Positions 24,123 through 35,543 of a DNA stretch of 64,000 nt are shown piece by piece. Source of the DNA: Polytrichum commune (taxonomy: Eukaryota; Streptophyta; Polytrichopsida; Polytrichales; Polytrichaceae). The stretch spans positions 70,943,554 through 71,007,553 of the forward strand of contig OX485803.1 in NCBI GenBank assembly GCA_950295325.1, written 5' to 3'. The notes beneath the pieces are model-generated. The model was not told the DNA's origin and ran no database searches. It saw nothing but the letters and a program-made list of their open reading frames with translations. The number at the start of each line of letters is the position of its first letter. Within the stretch, counting starts at the first letter, position 1. Position numbers and translations under genes: made by a program.

Positions 24123-24509
24123 AACTACACTAAATATTGCATGTAGTGTTATATGGTATTTCATGTCAATGTGGAAACTTTTCTAATGATACTTCTTATG
24201 AATAAGTTTTACAAATATTGTCGTTCCAACTTACTTTAGTTCATCCACTTTTGGTATATTATGCATCATAAACATTTCTACAATGATTATATTGTCATGA
24301 GTGATTGAAATTTGGATGAAAAAGCACTTAGTAAATTGCAAAATTGTAAATCTACAATGTCCAACAAGTTTAGGCATCACATTTAACAAGTGATGATAAT
24401 AAAATGTTAAGTTGACATTCAATTTTAGTAACACTACACATGTGGTTTACAATTAGTATTGAGCAAGACAATTAGAATTGGTGACACTAAATCTAATATG
24501 TAGTGTAGT
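24123..24509 (+). mobile_element. MITE family B, complete copy
   Basis: A ~385-bp copy running from AACTACACTAAATATTGCAT to CTAATATGTAGTGTAGTT, with inverted ends. Internal landmarks shared with other copies are GTCATATGGTATTT (here GTTATATGGTATTT), a CACTTCTTATGAATAAGTTT-like block, GGTATATTATGCATC, GATTGAAATTTGGATGAAAA and TTTACAATTAGTATTGAGCA. Other copies are at 35878-37322 (with nested insertions), 48132-49362 (interrupted) and 50253-50620 (right end missing). The only flanking repeat compatible with the ends is TA. Confidence 0.75.
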
Positions 24510-25118
24510 TGCCCCAACTTGAAAACTCCATCTTTGAAGTTAGATCTTCCCATCTTTCATTATGTATTTATCAACACTTTTGGTGATGATCGCTCAAATG
24601 CATTTCATGTCAAGGATTGATCTAGAAAAATCCAAGATCATTGACATGGACCCTTGGGAAAGAAAAAGGTTTAGCTAGTCTGTGGACTAAGTCTAGAAGC
24701 AATCCAAGGCAAAGTCTAAAGCTAAGTCCAAGAAGATGCATTCACAAGTCTCCATTTATCTATGCTCTATAAAAAAACAACAACAAAATCCCTCTTCATT
24801 GGATCTCATTAGGAAACATTTCTGATTGGACATAGCCTCTTGTGACAAAAACCCGCTTCTTTTGCTCTTGTTGGATAAGCTTTACATGCTTATGTTTAAA
24901 GTTTATGAGAATGATGCATCACAAGCTTCTAGATTAATGCGAAATGTTCTCTTTGGACAACACAAACCAACACCGCTTGAACGCTACTTAAACAAATGTC
25001 AAAAGTGGGTCAAAATTGCCTTCATACCAAACCATAAGTTTTTGGAATATTTTAAGAAAACTCAAATGGATGATGATGTTTAGAATACGACAACACCAAA
25101 ATGGCATAATCTACACCT
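24510..25118. other. Non-coding stretch with an 85-codon frame
   Basis: The frame 24826-25083 (+) encodes a leucine-rich start followed by a basic segment. No family is recognised, and it ends beside the hairpin at 25119. Confidence 0.25.
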
Positions 25119-25379
25119 ACATCAACATAGTCAAATGTCCTCTTCTTTGTCACCTCATTCATAACATTATTAAGCAATGTGCGTTCGTTCATGTGGGCCT
25201 TGAGAATTTAAACATGGGATGTCCCAACCTAGTGCAAGGAGACTCACAGTAAGTTTGAATTTGCACTAGGTTGGGGCATCCCATGTTTAAGTTCCCAGGG
25301 CCCATGTGAACGAACACACATTGCTTAATAATGTTATGAATGAGGCGACAAAGAAGAGGACATTTGACGATGTTGATGT
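25119..25379. mobile_element. Fold-back element F, copy 1: 119-bp arms
   Basis: The left arm 25119-25237 and right arm 25261-25379 are reverse complements with about nine differences in 119 positions, separated by a 23-base loop. Arm landmarks are CATAACATTATTAAGCAATG and AACCTAGTGCAA. The transcript would form a long nearly perfect duplex. Parts of the arm (AACATTATTAAGCAATGTGC, then GTGGGCC) recur at the ends of copies 2 (29957-30123) and 3 (32657-32792), so it is best read as a member of a MITE family. Confidence 0.85.
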
Positions 25380-26547
25380 TTTAGAAGCCTGAAACTAAAA
25401 GTATACATCATATTTCAAAGGTGGACATGAAGATAAAATTCTCATTTGTGCATATTTATGGCCTAGGCTAGACACCCACTTCTTTGAGTTGAGCCCCCAC
25501 CACTATTACTCATTCCTTTGAATTGATATCACACGTATTTTTTGTACTTTACATAGGCTTACATACAAGATTTAGCACAGTTATAACTATTGTCATCACA
25601 TTTGATTAATGATTAGTCAGTTTAATTAGTAATATTGCCTCCAACACGAGTCCTTATAAATTTATGATTTTTTTTTAACATGCTCATTTTCTAGGTGAAG
25701 TTCATTCCATTACAAGAAAGTACCAATTATATTGGATGGAGTCTAAAAGTCAACTTTGATTTTGCTTGATAAACGTACAGCTTTCTTTCTGCAATTGCAT
25801 ACTGAGATTATGAGATAGGCCTTCAGCCACTGGAGTCTCTTTATCAAAATTATATGTCTATCTCAATTACTACTCCTAATCTAACAACTCGCCATGTAAA
25901 CAAATTAGAGTATTTGCATTGGATGCAAGTACATTAATCACGGTGTTTATTGTGGTTGGGAAAACAACGTGTGTGAGTAAAAATATAAGCATATGCATGT
26001 AATCAAACTCCAAATTAATGGACCACAACTAATTTGGAACCTACTAAGCACAAGTGTGGTCTAGCTCAAAGAGGTGGGCGTCTAGCTTTGGTTGTGGCCT
26101 TCACATGAAATCTTAGTGTATGATTAGTGTGGCTCACAACCAATAAATTCAGTTCATAGAATTACGCGAATGTGTTAAAAACAACTGGTTTTTTATGTTC
26201 CAATTTTGTAGTAAACCATCATTTTCGCATGTAACCATAAGTCACGGAGGACATCTTTGAGTTTCTTTTCTTCGTTTTCTTTTTGTGAACTTGCCATTTT
26301 TCATATATATATGTACATATACACATATATATTAAGGAGTTGTTAAATCAACCACATACCGGTTAACACGACCATAAAGACGCATACAAAAGTGTTGGTC
26401 AAGTTTCTTAATTCTAACACAACGCTAATACATTGCTCCTCTCCATGTGTGCAATGAAAAAACAATTTTTGGAAGGTTGTGTGACCATGTGACGCATCTT
26501 CGTGGATGTTTTAACATACTACATGGTCGATTTAACAATCCCTTTTA
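25380..26547. other. Non-coding stretch
   Basis: AT-rich with no recognised gene. A TA-rich palindromic patch lies at about 26300-26335. Confidence 0.35.
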
Positions 26548-26572
26548 TAGATAGATAGATAGATAGATAGAT
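26548..26572. repeat. ATAG microsatellite
   Basis: About six units of GATA/ATAG. Similar arrays occur at 27620-27641 and 52309-52329. Confidence 0.95.
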
Positions 26573-27427
26573 ATGGAGAGATCTTGGTTTCCTATATGTT
26601 GCACCTACATGCACATGTTGTACTAGACACTCCTTGCACTCCTCGTAATGCACAAAATAAAAAATACCTCAAGACATGCAGCTTGTTGTTTTTCTTTCAA
26701 AGTTTTGAACTTTTTGGGCACAAACTGAATGCATTTCATTGCAAGAAACATCCGCAGTTGAACCACCAAAGGAAGCACCCATCACGAGACCCAAGGGAAT
26801 CAAGATTCAAGAACTAGTGCCCACCTAAGGCTTGACCTTCCAAGTATCCATTAAATTACTTCTAGTGACAATAAGACTTTCAGCACACGAAACCGAATCA
26901 AACTCATCAACAACATTTTGGTAAGCCACATCACGAGCCTCAATTGCATCCTTAAGCGTTTGTTGCCACTAAGATTCTCCCATAATCCGTGATAGAGTCC
27001 CAACCCACATACTGTGCAGTCTCCCATGACCATTTCATGACACCAAGGAACACCAAGGATCCCTTTGACACCAAACAATCCAAGGCAACCCACTCCTAAG
27101 GAAGAACCAAACCCTACAAAACTTCTTAATTGGACTTATTCCACCTCTTATCATAAAGACATTTTTATGTCATATTTTCGTAACCTCCAAATCTTTTTTT
27201 TTGGTAAAAGAAAAGAAAAAATTTCAAGACAAGCTTTCGCCAAGTCACCACCACGTGTACAACAAATGACAAACATGAGACATTCCTTCAAAAGCGAGGA
27301 TTGAATCTCCACATGTTGGTCAACTCTAATATGCAAGTTGAGGTTTGACTACAACTTGGCACCCCCTCCCCTTAACCCCCCTCCAACCTAAACAAAAACA
27401 AAACACATAAGGCTGGCGACGCCCTAT
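26573..27427. other. Non-coding stretch with weak minus-strand frames
   Basis: Minus frames 26851-27093 and 27151-27336 lie in tandem. The second contains EIQSSLLKECLMFVICC followed by a basic KKK segment. They might be remnants of one decayed gene, but no family can be named. Confidence 0.25.
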
Positions 27428-27448
27428 CCCTAAACCCTAAACCCTAAA
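27428..27448. repeat. Interstitial plant telomere-type repeat (CCCTAAA)3
   Basis: Three perfect CCCTAAA units, the plant-type telomere word. Too short to mark a chromosome end; it may be a telo-box-like motif or a repair scar. Confidence 0.85.
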
Positions 27449-27619
27449 GCACCACGTCTAAGGGGGCACTTAGGGGCTCATAATTGCCCGATGTTCACGA
27501 AATCCAATCGACCAAGCCCATGTGTTCATGCACCTACTTATTAAGTTCGATAAACATGGGAAGCAAGTTGCGGATTATTACACCACAAGCAAACGGAGCT
27601 CAACAAAAGGATGAGATAG

Positions 27620-27752
27620 ATCGATAGATAGATAGATAGATATACATGCTAAAAGGTCAATGGTGATCCGGATTCCAAAGCACAAGATTCTTACAATGGA
27701 AAATATCTTCCCTTCCCTTCCCTTCCCTTCCCTTCTTTTCTCTTCTCTTCTT
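27620..27752. repeat. GATA and CCTTC microsatellites
   Basis: A GATA array at 27620-27641 and a CCTTC array grading into TCTTC at about 27708-27752, separated by ordinary sequence. Confidence 0.9.
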
Positions 27753-28267
27753 CAATAGTGGTGTTTGAAAATATCAAGCAAATGAACATGGTGTCACAGG
27801 GCGGGTGTGTGGTGTGGTGGGCCTTCCTTGGAAATTTGATTTGGGCTGCTAGGGTTTGATTGGCAGCATTTTCGTGTAAGAGATAAGAATGAAGAAATCA
27901 TGGTGACTGGCAAAGTCACTATTCCGCCTCCTGCTGCTGCTGCTGCTTATTTAGAAGTCCTCCCTCAAAAGGGCTGGATTCCGGAAAACGTTACTGTTAG
28001 TTCTTCACCACTTAAGTTCCCTTTTTCTTCCTTTCCTTTCTCGCGTCAAATGTAACGGACTGGAATTGGTTTTGAGAATCCGGTCCGGGCAGCCAAAAGG
28101 AAGGTTTTATTATGGGTTCACATGGGGTGTCCCAAGTCCCAACTTTTGAGCCTTCGAGATGCCGTTGTATATGGTTAAAGTATCATTGAAGTTGGATCTT
28201 GATTGTTTCATGCAGTAATATTTGTGGGGTTTGTGTTGAGAGTTGGGTTTTGTTTTGTGTTCAACCC
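27753..28267. other. Non-coding stretch
   Basis: Contains a CTG-rich patch near 27930-27948; nothing else recognised. Confidence 0.35.
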
Positions 28268-28640
28268 AACTCTCGACACAAGTCTCAAGCCTCGCTTTTA
28301 AAAGTGTTGCCATGTAGGAATCCATGTCATACTAGGATTTAAGGTTTGGGGTCCCGTGTGGAGTGGTAAGTCCCCACTTCCATGCTCTCAACGGCTGAGA
28401 TTGCACGGATGGACCTCGAGTGACTTGGGACTTAGGACTTGGGACAAGCAACTAACTCTCAACACAAGTCCCAAGCCTCGCTTCCAGGAAGTGTTGCCAT
28501 GTAGGAATCCATGCCATATTAGGACTTAAGGCTTGGGACTCCATGTGAAGTGATAAGTCCCAACTTCCATGTTCTCAACGGCTAAGATTGCACAGATTGA
28601 CCTCAAGTGACTTGTGACTTAGGGCTTGGGACCCCGTGTG
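28268..28640. repeat. 186-bp tandem duplication
   Basis: Two adjacent copies with a 186-bp offset start with AACTCTCGACACAAGTC (28268) and AACTCTCAACACAAGTC (28454). Both continue with AGTGTTGCCATGTAGGAATC. The copies differ by roughly one base in eight. Related words (CTTGGGAC, CAAGTCCC) recur in both orientations. Confidence 0.85.
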
Positions 28641-28648
28641 AACCGGCT

Positions 28649-28936
28649 CTAAGAGTACGTCAACATGGTGTCAAATTGGCTCATTCCCAAAAGTGGCGGA
28701 GTGTAAGTAGCCTCCGTGAGATAGAGATCAACTCGTTGGTCCACATGGAAGAAAGACTTGAGACTCCAGAATATGACGTTCTCAAATAGTGATTGAAACA
28801 TACCTCTAACGAAGTTATATAAGAAACAACACTCTAGCATAAAGTGTGCCTTGTTTTCAACTACATAATAAGAACAAAAATGACATAATCTATCATCTCT
28901 AAAAATAAGGATATTCAATGTCAATTGAACATTCAA
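28649..28936 (-). pseudogene. LINE-like reverse-transcriptase zinc-finger remnant
   Basis: The minus-strand frame contains RLCHFCSYYVVENKAHFMLE followed by C, that is C-x2-C-x9-H-x4-C, and then Y-F-R spacing. This matches the zinc-binding domain found after the reverse transcriptase in many non-LTR retrotransposons (consensus CxxC...E.E.HF...C..Y...R). The upstream minus frame 28899-29159 may be the preceding part in a different register. No polymerase motif (YxDD type) survives nearby. Probably a decayed LINE 3' portion. Confidence 0.45.
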
Positions 28937-29159
28937 TGTGAATGTTCAATGTCAATTGACGAGTTAGTTTCAAATGCATAGTTAGTACGACCCAACCCAT
29001 AGTTATTTTTCCATATGCAAGCTTTAAATAATCAAATAGTTTTATATCTCGGCCTTCATCTCTAACATATCCAACACTCAATAAGCACAACAAAGGGTTG
29101 GGAAAGCATTCTCCATGTAATAATGAGGGAATAGTTTCCGGTCCCATGTTGCACATCAA

Positions 29160-29685
29160 TGCGGTAGTGTGATGTTATATGTAATCTGGAAAGAAATTAA
29201 CTAACAAATATGAAGTGAGACCTACTTCTTCTTATCCTAAAAATAATTGAATAATTCCTTCCATTTTCATGTCAGTTGTGAGAGCCTATTTGCTTCTCCG
29301 AGCGCTAGTTACAAATGGGTTGGTTGAGTTTGAGAAATGATCGAATCAAGTTCAACACTTCATGCAAATGACCAATCCTTTTAGAGGAATGCCTTGGAAA
29401 AGGCTCTGGACGTCGCTTACAACGATGTCCTTATATAATGAACTTGATTCAATATGGGGGGTCAAAGGTCTTATAATGACTCGTAGTAATTTAGTGGTCA
29501 CATGGAAAGTTAGGCTCCAAATGGGCATTATTTCTTGATCTCCCAGTGGGTTGTGTTGGTTCTCCCAAGGTGGTTGTGCTTCGTTCCTCTTTGCAATTGA
29601 TTTTTCAATGTGTGTTAAAATAAATAAATGAAAATAAACCTTGGATTGATAAAATAAAATAAGTAAACACCAAAAGATATGAACA
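29160..29685. other. Non-coding stretch
   Basis: No gene. 29565-29630 shares a TTTGCAATTGATTTTTCAAT block with 32370-32400, suggesting another dispersed repeat. Confidence 0.35.
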
Positions 29686-29752
29686 TGCAACCCGTTGGAC
29701 TTGGAAACACTTGGAATCTCGACCAATTGCACCCAAAATCTCCTCGGACACA
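29614..29752 (-). mobile_element. Family D, partial copy 3
   Basis: The minus strand reads GATTTTGGGTGCAATTGGTC, then GAGATTCCAAGTGTTTCCAA and a CCAACGGG block, matching the first third of family D. The distal half is missing. A CTTCTT microsatellite (29757-29777) follows on the plus strand. Confidence 0.55.
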
Positions 29753-29956
29753 TGCCTTCTTCTTCTTCTTCTTCTTATTCTTCTTTCCGGTGGCCTCTAT
29801 CCTAGGGACCGGTAACCAAATAGTCCAAGTAAGCACAAGTAAGCATTGTTGGGGGCGATTGGTCAAGGTAAGAAATAGTTGATGGGAAAGGAGTGTGTGT
29901 TTCTAAAAAGTATGTGTGGGTTTTAAATTTATTTATATCTTGTAGTTGTGTGGGTT

Positions 29957-30123
29957 CATAACAATATTAAGGAATGTGCATTCGTCTTGTGCGCCCTAAT
30001 GATACAACCACAGGATGCACAAAGTCTCCACAAGGAGATTTGTATTTAGACTGAGCTCCTAGAATCCCATGGTTATATTTTTAGGGCCCACAAAACAAAT
30101 GCTCATTGTTTAATATTGTCATG
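29957..30123 (-). mobile_element. Fold-back element F, copy 2
   Basis: A 167-bp element. The left end CATAACAATATTAAGGAATG pairs with the right end CTCATTGTTTAATATTGTCATG. Just inside, GTGCGCCCTAATGATACAACC pairs with GGTTATATTTTTAGGGCCCAC. The centre AGACTGAGCTCC corresponds, on the opposite strand, to GGGAGCTCAGTCT in copy 3. Confidence 0.65.
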
Positions 30124-30372
30124 TAAAGGCTTGAGCTTAAAACATAAGAATTTCTTAGGTAAGTCAATGGGGGCGGGGGGGGGAGCACTCATCCCCAAAA
30201 GGAAGGCATACAAGTGTACCTCGCAATCATCCAATATAAAAACTTGACTTTTGATAGTTTTATGGTTGACTTGGACTAGACTAATTTTGGGGTCTTTAAA
30301 GACAATTTTAGTGTCAAATAAATTAGACTTAGGTTGCATATTATTTGAGGGCTTTTGTGTTCAAGAGAAATG

Positions 30373-30439
<67 letters not shown>

Positions 30440-32096
30440 CTCTTGTTTAAAGCCATATGTTGAGTTTAAATTTGTATTCCTTTACTTTATACCTATCATG
30501 TACACATGGATGAAAAAAATAGTTACTGTATGGACTAAGTTTTCATAAGTATAGATGAATGGTACAAGGTGACTAAGGTTAAGGATGTAGAACACATCCC
30601 TAACACGTGGTAAAATTAGGGTTGTACATAACTTACCTTGGGTAAGATCTCCAATATAAACCTGTAAACCCTAAAAGAGGCTCTTTTTTACCATTCGCAC
30701 AAGAGCTTGGTGAGGTAACTTAGAGCACACTTACTGGGATACTAGATACGTGTGCTAAGTGAAGTAGAGGATACTAAGGCTATTCACCAAGGAGAGCATT
30801 CTACTTGTGGTGATACAATCATGGCTAAAGAACAGGTTTGAACACCCATTTGACATTTTGTAATGAGTGTTACTATTAGAAATACTACTATGCATGTAAT
30901 GTAAGTTTAATGTGTGTGACATGGATAACAACTGGGTCCTGTTGTTATTTACCTCGTGTACGTAACTAATCCTCAATTATTTGTTGGTTGGTTGCATGGG
31001 CACAGGTGAGGTAAGCCCTTCACACTCTCAATACTACGAAGTATTGTGAATATGATATTTTATGCATTTCTTTTGGTTGATACTACAAGGCATATCTCCT
31101 GGTATGTTTTCCATATATATAATAGTTAGGGTACATCCTTGTTGGAGCAATGCATGAAGATAGGCAATTAGATCTACAAAGGTATGACGGGGTCAGCCAC
31201 AATTTGTTTTTGGGTACTTAGGAACAATGTATGAGTACTGAAATCCTAAGTATGATACAAATACTTATGAAAGTACAGTATATCGTATTATTACATGTTT
31301 GTATTGTTTACATACAATTAGACATGAGCATTTGCAATGAGCATTGAACATACTTAGCCTTAAAACGATATGATGAGAAGGTTAGATTTGAGGTAATGAG
31401 GGTTATGAAAAAGTTCCCACCCACCCACCCTTGCATTGCAATGAAGAGGACATTGAAGGATTAGGCCTCTGAAAAGAGGAAGTTCAAGCTTTGCAAAAAG
31501 CATTGAAAAGTCAGCTTTCTTTCTCTTAAAATTGTGTGTGATTTCAAAAATATTTTGTATCTAGGTACTATATTCTAAAAAAATGTCATAGAGAAATTGT
31601 GCTCGTTGACCTTCATCCACATGTCACATAATATACACCATTGGTACGGGGCCATGATAAATTGGTATGTTGCACCCATGCATATATGAATCATGTCCCA
31701 GGTCATCCTTGCACCATTTTTTCAACATGCAAACATTGATGACCAATTATTTTGGAAAGGTTGATTGTTGACAACCTCACTGCCCATGTGATCACCCTAA
31801 ATATCTCCAAAAATGTTTAGTGGACATTTTTTAGGTGATATTCTGACACATTCTATCACAAGGAATGCAATGACACTGATGTGCTAGAAGTTAGAATGCA
31901 TTTAAATTATGCTTTTAGTTCTTATGCATGAATTTGGACATGATGAACTGTTATATGTGCACTTTTATGGGCATACCCTATGATAGATATGACAACAACT
32001 AATCCTAGAGGTAGACTACATATCATGTTGTAGCACGTGTTAATTGCATGCACATTATGTTATTTGACCATATTGCTTCTCAAAATACGTATATTT
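30124..32096. other. Non-coding stretch with CT microsatellite
   Basis: A perfect CT array occupies 30375-30437 (about 31 units). A long G run lies at 30170-30183. No gene was recognised elsewhere. Confidence 0.4.
30375..30437. repeat. CT microsatellite
   Basis: About 31 uninterrupted CT units, one of the two longest dinucleotide arrays here. The serine-leucine frame that reads through it is an artefact of the repeat. Confidence 0.98.
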
Positions 32097-32161
32097 GGGG
32101 ACTTCATCATATTCTTTTGGTTTAGGGTTTAGGGTACCAAAAGAATATGATGAAGTTCCCC
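32097..32161. repeat. Perfect small hairpin with TTTAGGG loop
   Basis: The left arm 32097-32120 (GGGGACTTCATC...CTTTTGG) pairs with 32137-32161 except for one extra base. The 16-base loop is TTTAGGGTTTAGGGTA, two plant telomere units. A stem of about 24 bp. Confidence 0.85.
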
Positions 32162-32656
32162 CTCATGCAAAATGCATTATTAATTGTGTACGTGTCTTTT
32201 GGCCATGATTTCCTCAAATCCTAGTTATTTGTTCTTGTATATGTCCACTTTTATGTCCCTCAATTCATGCCCTCTTGAACTACTTACATGTGATAAGTCA
32301 CTTGGGTCTTAGTGCAATTCATAAAACTAATATTGATTTCCTCACCACCTGGTATAAAACTTGCCATCTCTGGTTCCTTCTTGCAATTGAATTTTCAATT
32401 TGTGCCAAAAGAAAAGAAAAGAAAAGAAAAATAGAAAACTTGCCATGCCTCTTATGGACAGTGATGATATAAGTAAAACGATTTATAATGAATATAACTT
32501 TTGTCAAGAGGAAATGAAAATATGGTCATACTAAGTAAATTGGTTGTAGAGCTTGGAGAGACGACACCATTTATGTTGGTATGACCCATAAGAACTGGGA
32601 ATTGAAACACAAGGAACTTAGAAGTGTTGAAAATCAATACAACATCACTCAGCGAC
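32162..32656. other. Non-coding stretch
   Basis: A GAAAA microsatellite lies at about 32408-32432. Nothing else was recognised. Confidence 0.35.
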
Positions 32657-32792
32657 GTGGGCCCTCATAATATAATAATGGGAGATTGGGAGCTCAGTCT
32701 AAATCTAAGTCTCCATGCACAACTTTTCGAGCATCCAACTATTATATTACGAGGGCCCACAAAGCGAGAGCTAAACACTAAGTAATGTGATG
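32657..32792 (+). mobile_element. Fold-back element F, copy 3
   Basis: GTGGGCCCTCATAATATAAT (32657) pairs with ATTATATTACGAGGGCCCAC (ending 32760). The centre contains GGGAGCTCAGTCTAAAT, as in copy 2. The outer arm survives only on the right (AAACACTAAGTAATGTGATG). Confidence 0.6.
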
Positions 32793-33002
32793 AAGCAACT
32801 CTCGTGACTAAGTTTGTTAAAATTTGGTGTCCATGTGATGTGCTTTATTTGCGCAACCTCAATCACTTCCAATAGAAATTGTCCCCCCCCCCCCCTCCTC
32901 CATACCCAAATAGGCTCCCCAACCTAGGGAACTTCGCTAGGTTTTATGGCCTTTTCTCTTTGATTTTACAAAAGTACTTTGATTAACATAATAACATGAC
33001 GA

Positions 33003-33229
33003 AGAGAGGGAATTCTTGTATACGAGTGTACCTCTCATTCATCCAACATTGAAAGCCCTAAAACCAAAATGCAGCCCAAAAGTTACTTTTTCTAGTTGAT
33101 TTGACACCGGAGTTAGTTCAAATACCCCAAACTAATCTACGCAAAGCCATTTGAGATGCTTGTTGGGGATCAAGTTTTGATGTGGAGGGATGAGGGGCAT
33201 GCTCGTCTACGATATAATCCCCTCCCTCC
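33003..33229 (+). mobile_element. MITE family G, copy 1
   Basis: The left end AGAGAGGGAATTCTTGTATA followed by CGAGTGTACCTCTCATTCAT pairs with the right end GGATGAGGGGCATGCTCGTC...TATAATCCCCTCCCTCC. Shares with copies 2 and 3 the internal blocks GTTGATTTGACA and CATTTGAGAT. No clear target duplication. Confidence 0.65.
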
Positions 33230-33612
33230 ATACACACATACACAACAATGATGATAAGAATATATTCAATAGTTTTGTTTCGATGTGGATAAGAGTGCAT
33301 TTGAACCTTGGCTCTATTGAGCCAACTTGCTGACTAGGCCGTGACCGAGCGAGTGTAAACTAATTTTGAGATGACAAGCCACTTTGGGATTGGGATTGGC
33401 AATGCCACCTAGCTTAGTAGTACTAAGGACACACACGTGTTTTGTTAATTTTTTTTGTGAGGAATAAAAATAAAAATAAAAATAAAAAACCTCCGCAAAA
33501 TTTGAACTTGTGGAACTTAATGTCACATATTGCTTACACAGGCTTTTGTGATATGGCAGCTGCAACTCATCCCCAATTTCCAGGAATCCAAGTGACCTCC
33601 AAAGTTATAAGC
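33230..33612. other. Non-coding stretch
   Basis: Contains an AATAAA-type microsatellite at about 33463-33488. No gene. Confidence 0.35.
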
Positions 33613-33615
33613 TTA

Positions 33616-34117
33616 GGGCCACTTCACACACGAGACTGAGAGCCCGTGACCATTATACTTCAAGCGCTCTCATTGGTGGAAAAGGTGGAGCTGGTCCAAG
33701 TTCGCTACTTCACACTACGCTTGAGGGACCAACAGAGTATGTGCATGCAAGATGGATGTAAAGTTTACATGGATTCCTACATGGTATTGAATGGATCATG
33801 TTTCATGGTCACTTGGATTGTTTTCAAAAACCACTTCTTGGAGGGAGGCCTAACACAAAACCGAGAGACCATGGTACTCCGAATGTTCACAACCGTTGGT
33901 TTATTTTATTTTACAATGTGTGAGGACCTACATGAAGAGACATTCATTGGAATAGCATTTGGTTGAGGGCCCGGTCACATATGACTTCACACTACACTTG
34001 AGGGTCTGTGACCACACTACATGATTTTGGAGGTGTGTTGGGACGGCCTTTGGACACTTTCTTTTGGGCTCTCACAAATTCATGGTCACGGCTCTTGGCT
34101 CGTGTGTGAAGTGGCCC
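33616..34117 (+). mobile_element. Tourist-like MITE family T, copy 1
   Basis: A 502-bp element flanked by TTA on both sides (33613-33615 and 34118-34120). The inverted ends read GGGCCACTTCACACACGAG. The 3-bp TTA duplication and GGGCC start are typical of PIF/Harbinger-derived Tourist elements. A 106-codon frame (33646-33966) starts MTIILQALSLVEKVELVQV and is kept at equivalent position and length in copy 2. This copy is in the opposite orientation to copy 2. Confidence 0.88.
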
Positions 34118-34299
34118 TTAGATTGTCACCACCTCTAAGTTATTGGCATTTGTGCTTCACACTCATAATGTCAATCAATAGTTATGCCCTGCATTTCAAA
34201 CTTGAAGCACAATATTTTTTTAATTTCATCTTCTTTCTTTTTTGGGAAAGCACAATATTAAGCTCTGATTCTAGGCGATCTGCCACAGAAGTAGAAAAC

Positions 34300-34730
34300 C
34301 AAGATACAGTGGAAAATAAGCTGATTTGGCCAGAAAAAGTGGCTTGAAACCTGCATATTGAAGTAGAGGAAATGATGAGGACTGCAAGTTGTTTCGTCAT
34401 TTTATTTCATGTAAATAACCAGTCATATTTTCTCAAAGAGGCAAGTAAGTCAAATACCATGTTTGTACAATAGAGTCTCCCTAATGTGAGCATCAAAATA
34501 TCATACTCTGCGTACAAAAAGGTTAACTCAATGACACCCAAAAGCGATTCCCAAGGGTGTGAAACATGACCTATCCAACCAATCGCTCCATCCAGCCTAA
34601 CATTACATCCTTTTCGGACCACCACTTTTACAGCTAGTCAATTTGGACCCCCACAACAATCATTCTACTCCTAGTCTAGTGTAGTAATAGTAGTAGTGGT
34701 CATTCCGTGTTTCCCGTTTTCCTACCTTAG
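34300..34730 (-). mobile_element. Dispersed element family H, copy 1
   Basis: A ~430-bp sequence found three times: here (minus), 39236-39655 (+) and 46788-47210 (+). Landmarks in family orientation are AAGGTAGAAAAACGG at the start, TGTGGACCCAAAATGA, TTTCACACCACTTG, TGTGTGCATTYTGATGCTCA and ATTAGGGAGA, then TTGCATTYCCTCATCATTTC, ending near GTTTTTCC. The termini are not inverted repeats, so a retroposon or solo LTR is possible. Confidence 0.65.
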
Positions 34731-35155
34731 GCCAATGTCCAAGGTCAAAGTCCTCACGTGCGTTTCAAATTGAAAGGCTGCAAAATAATTGCAATGCACG
34801 TATATTTTAACTTCTTTGAGAGCTCTCCATCCGAAAAGAAGAAGAAGAAAAGAAATGAATTGAGAATGACTTGTCAACATTGCATCAAAGCTCTCAAAGT
34901 ATGGGCTTGTTTAGAGTTGACACAATTTGATCACATGAGACTATGTGTACTTCAATTAGGAATTCACTTCTAGAGATGCATTGCCTACAGTTTAAAAACC
35001 CTTCTTTGAAGCGCAATTTCACATTTGACAGACATTGAAGGCTTCTTAACACAAAATTTGACATGGAATTACCTTAACCCACAAACTTACAAGAAACGTG
35101 TTCTTAGTTCTCCATTTGTGTAAAAATAACAATAACACTAAACACATAAGCAAAA

Positions 35156-35159
<4 letters not shown>
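34731..35159. other. Non-coding stretch
   Basis: No gene. Short AAG-rich patch near 34840. Confidence 0.35.

Positions 35160-35208
<49 letters not shown>
35160..35208. repeat. AC microsatellite
   Basis: About 24 uninterrupted AC units. Confidence 0.98.
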
Positions 35209-35210
<2 letters not shown>

Positions 35211-35249
35211 TCAATGAGAAATACTATAAGTTGCTCGACAATTGAATTG

Positions 35250-35543
35250 GGGGAGAGAGGAAATTATTGTATACCAGCATACCTCTCATCCACCCAACAT
35301 AAAAACAACCATAAAACAATTCACAACCTACAAACTAACTTTTTAAAATTGATATGACACTGAAATCGGCTTCAAAGACTCTGAATCAGTGTACACACAA
35401 GGCCATTTGAGATGAAACAACCACAAACTTATAATAGTCGAGTTTTCATGTTGGATGGATGAGAGGTACACTCGTATACAATAAGTCCCCCTCTCTCTCT
35501 TTCTCTTTCTCTTTCTCTTTCTCTCTCTCTTCCTCCTCACCCC
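35250..35543. mobile_element. MITE family G, copy 2, with 9-bp target duplication
   Basis: A 294-bp element bounded by a perfect 9-bp direct repeat ATTGAATTG (35241-35249 and 35544-35552), the size made by Mutator-like transposases. The inner terminal repeats (AATTATTGTATACCAGCATA plus CCTCTCATCCACCCAACAT) pair with ATGTTGGATGGATGAGAGGT plus ACACTCGTATACAATAA. The right end has grown a CT microsatellite (about 35492-35531). Non-coding. Confidence 0.75.

Noticed and set aside
30345-30548. 67-codon frame with a Ser-Leu repeat
   Set aside because: Read-through of a perfect CT microsatellite.
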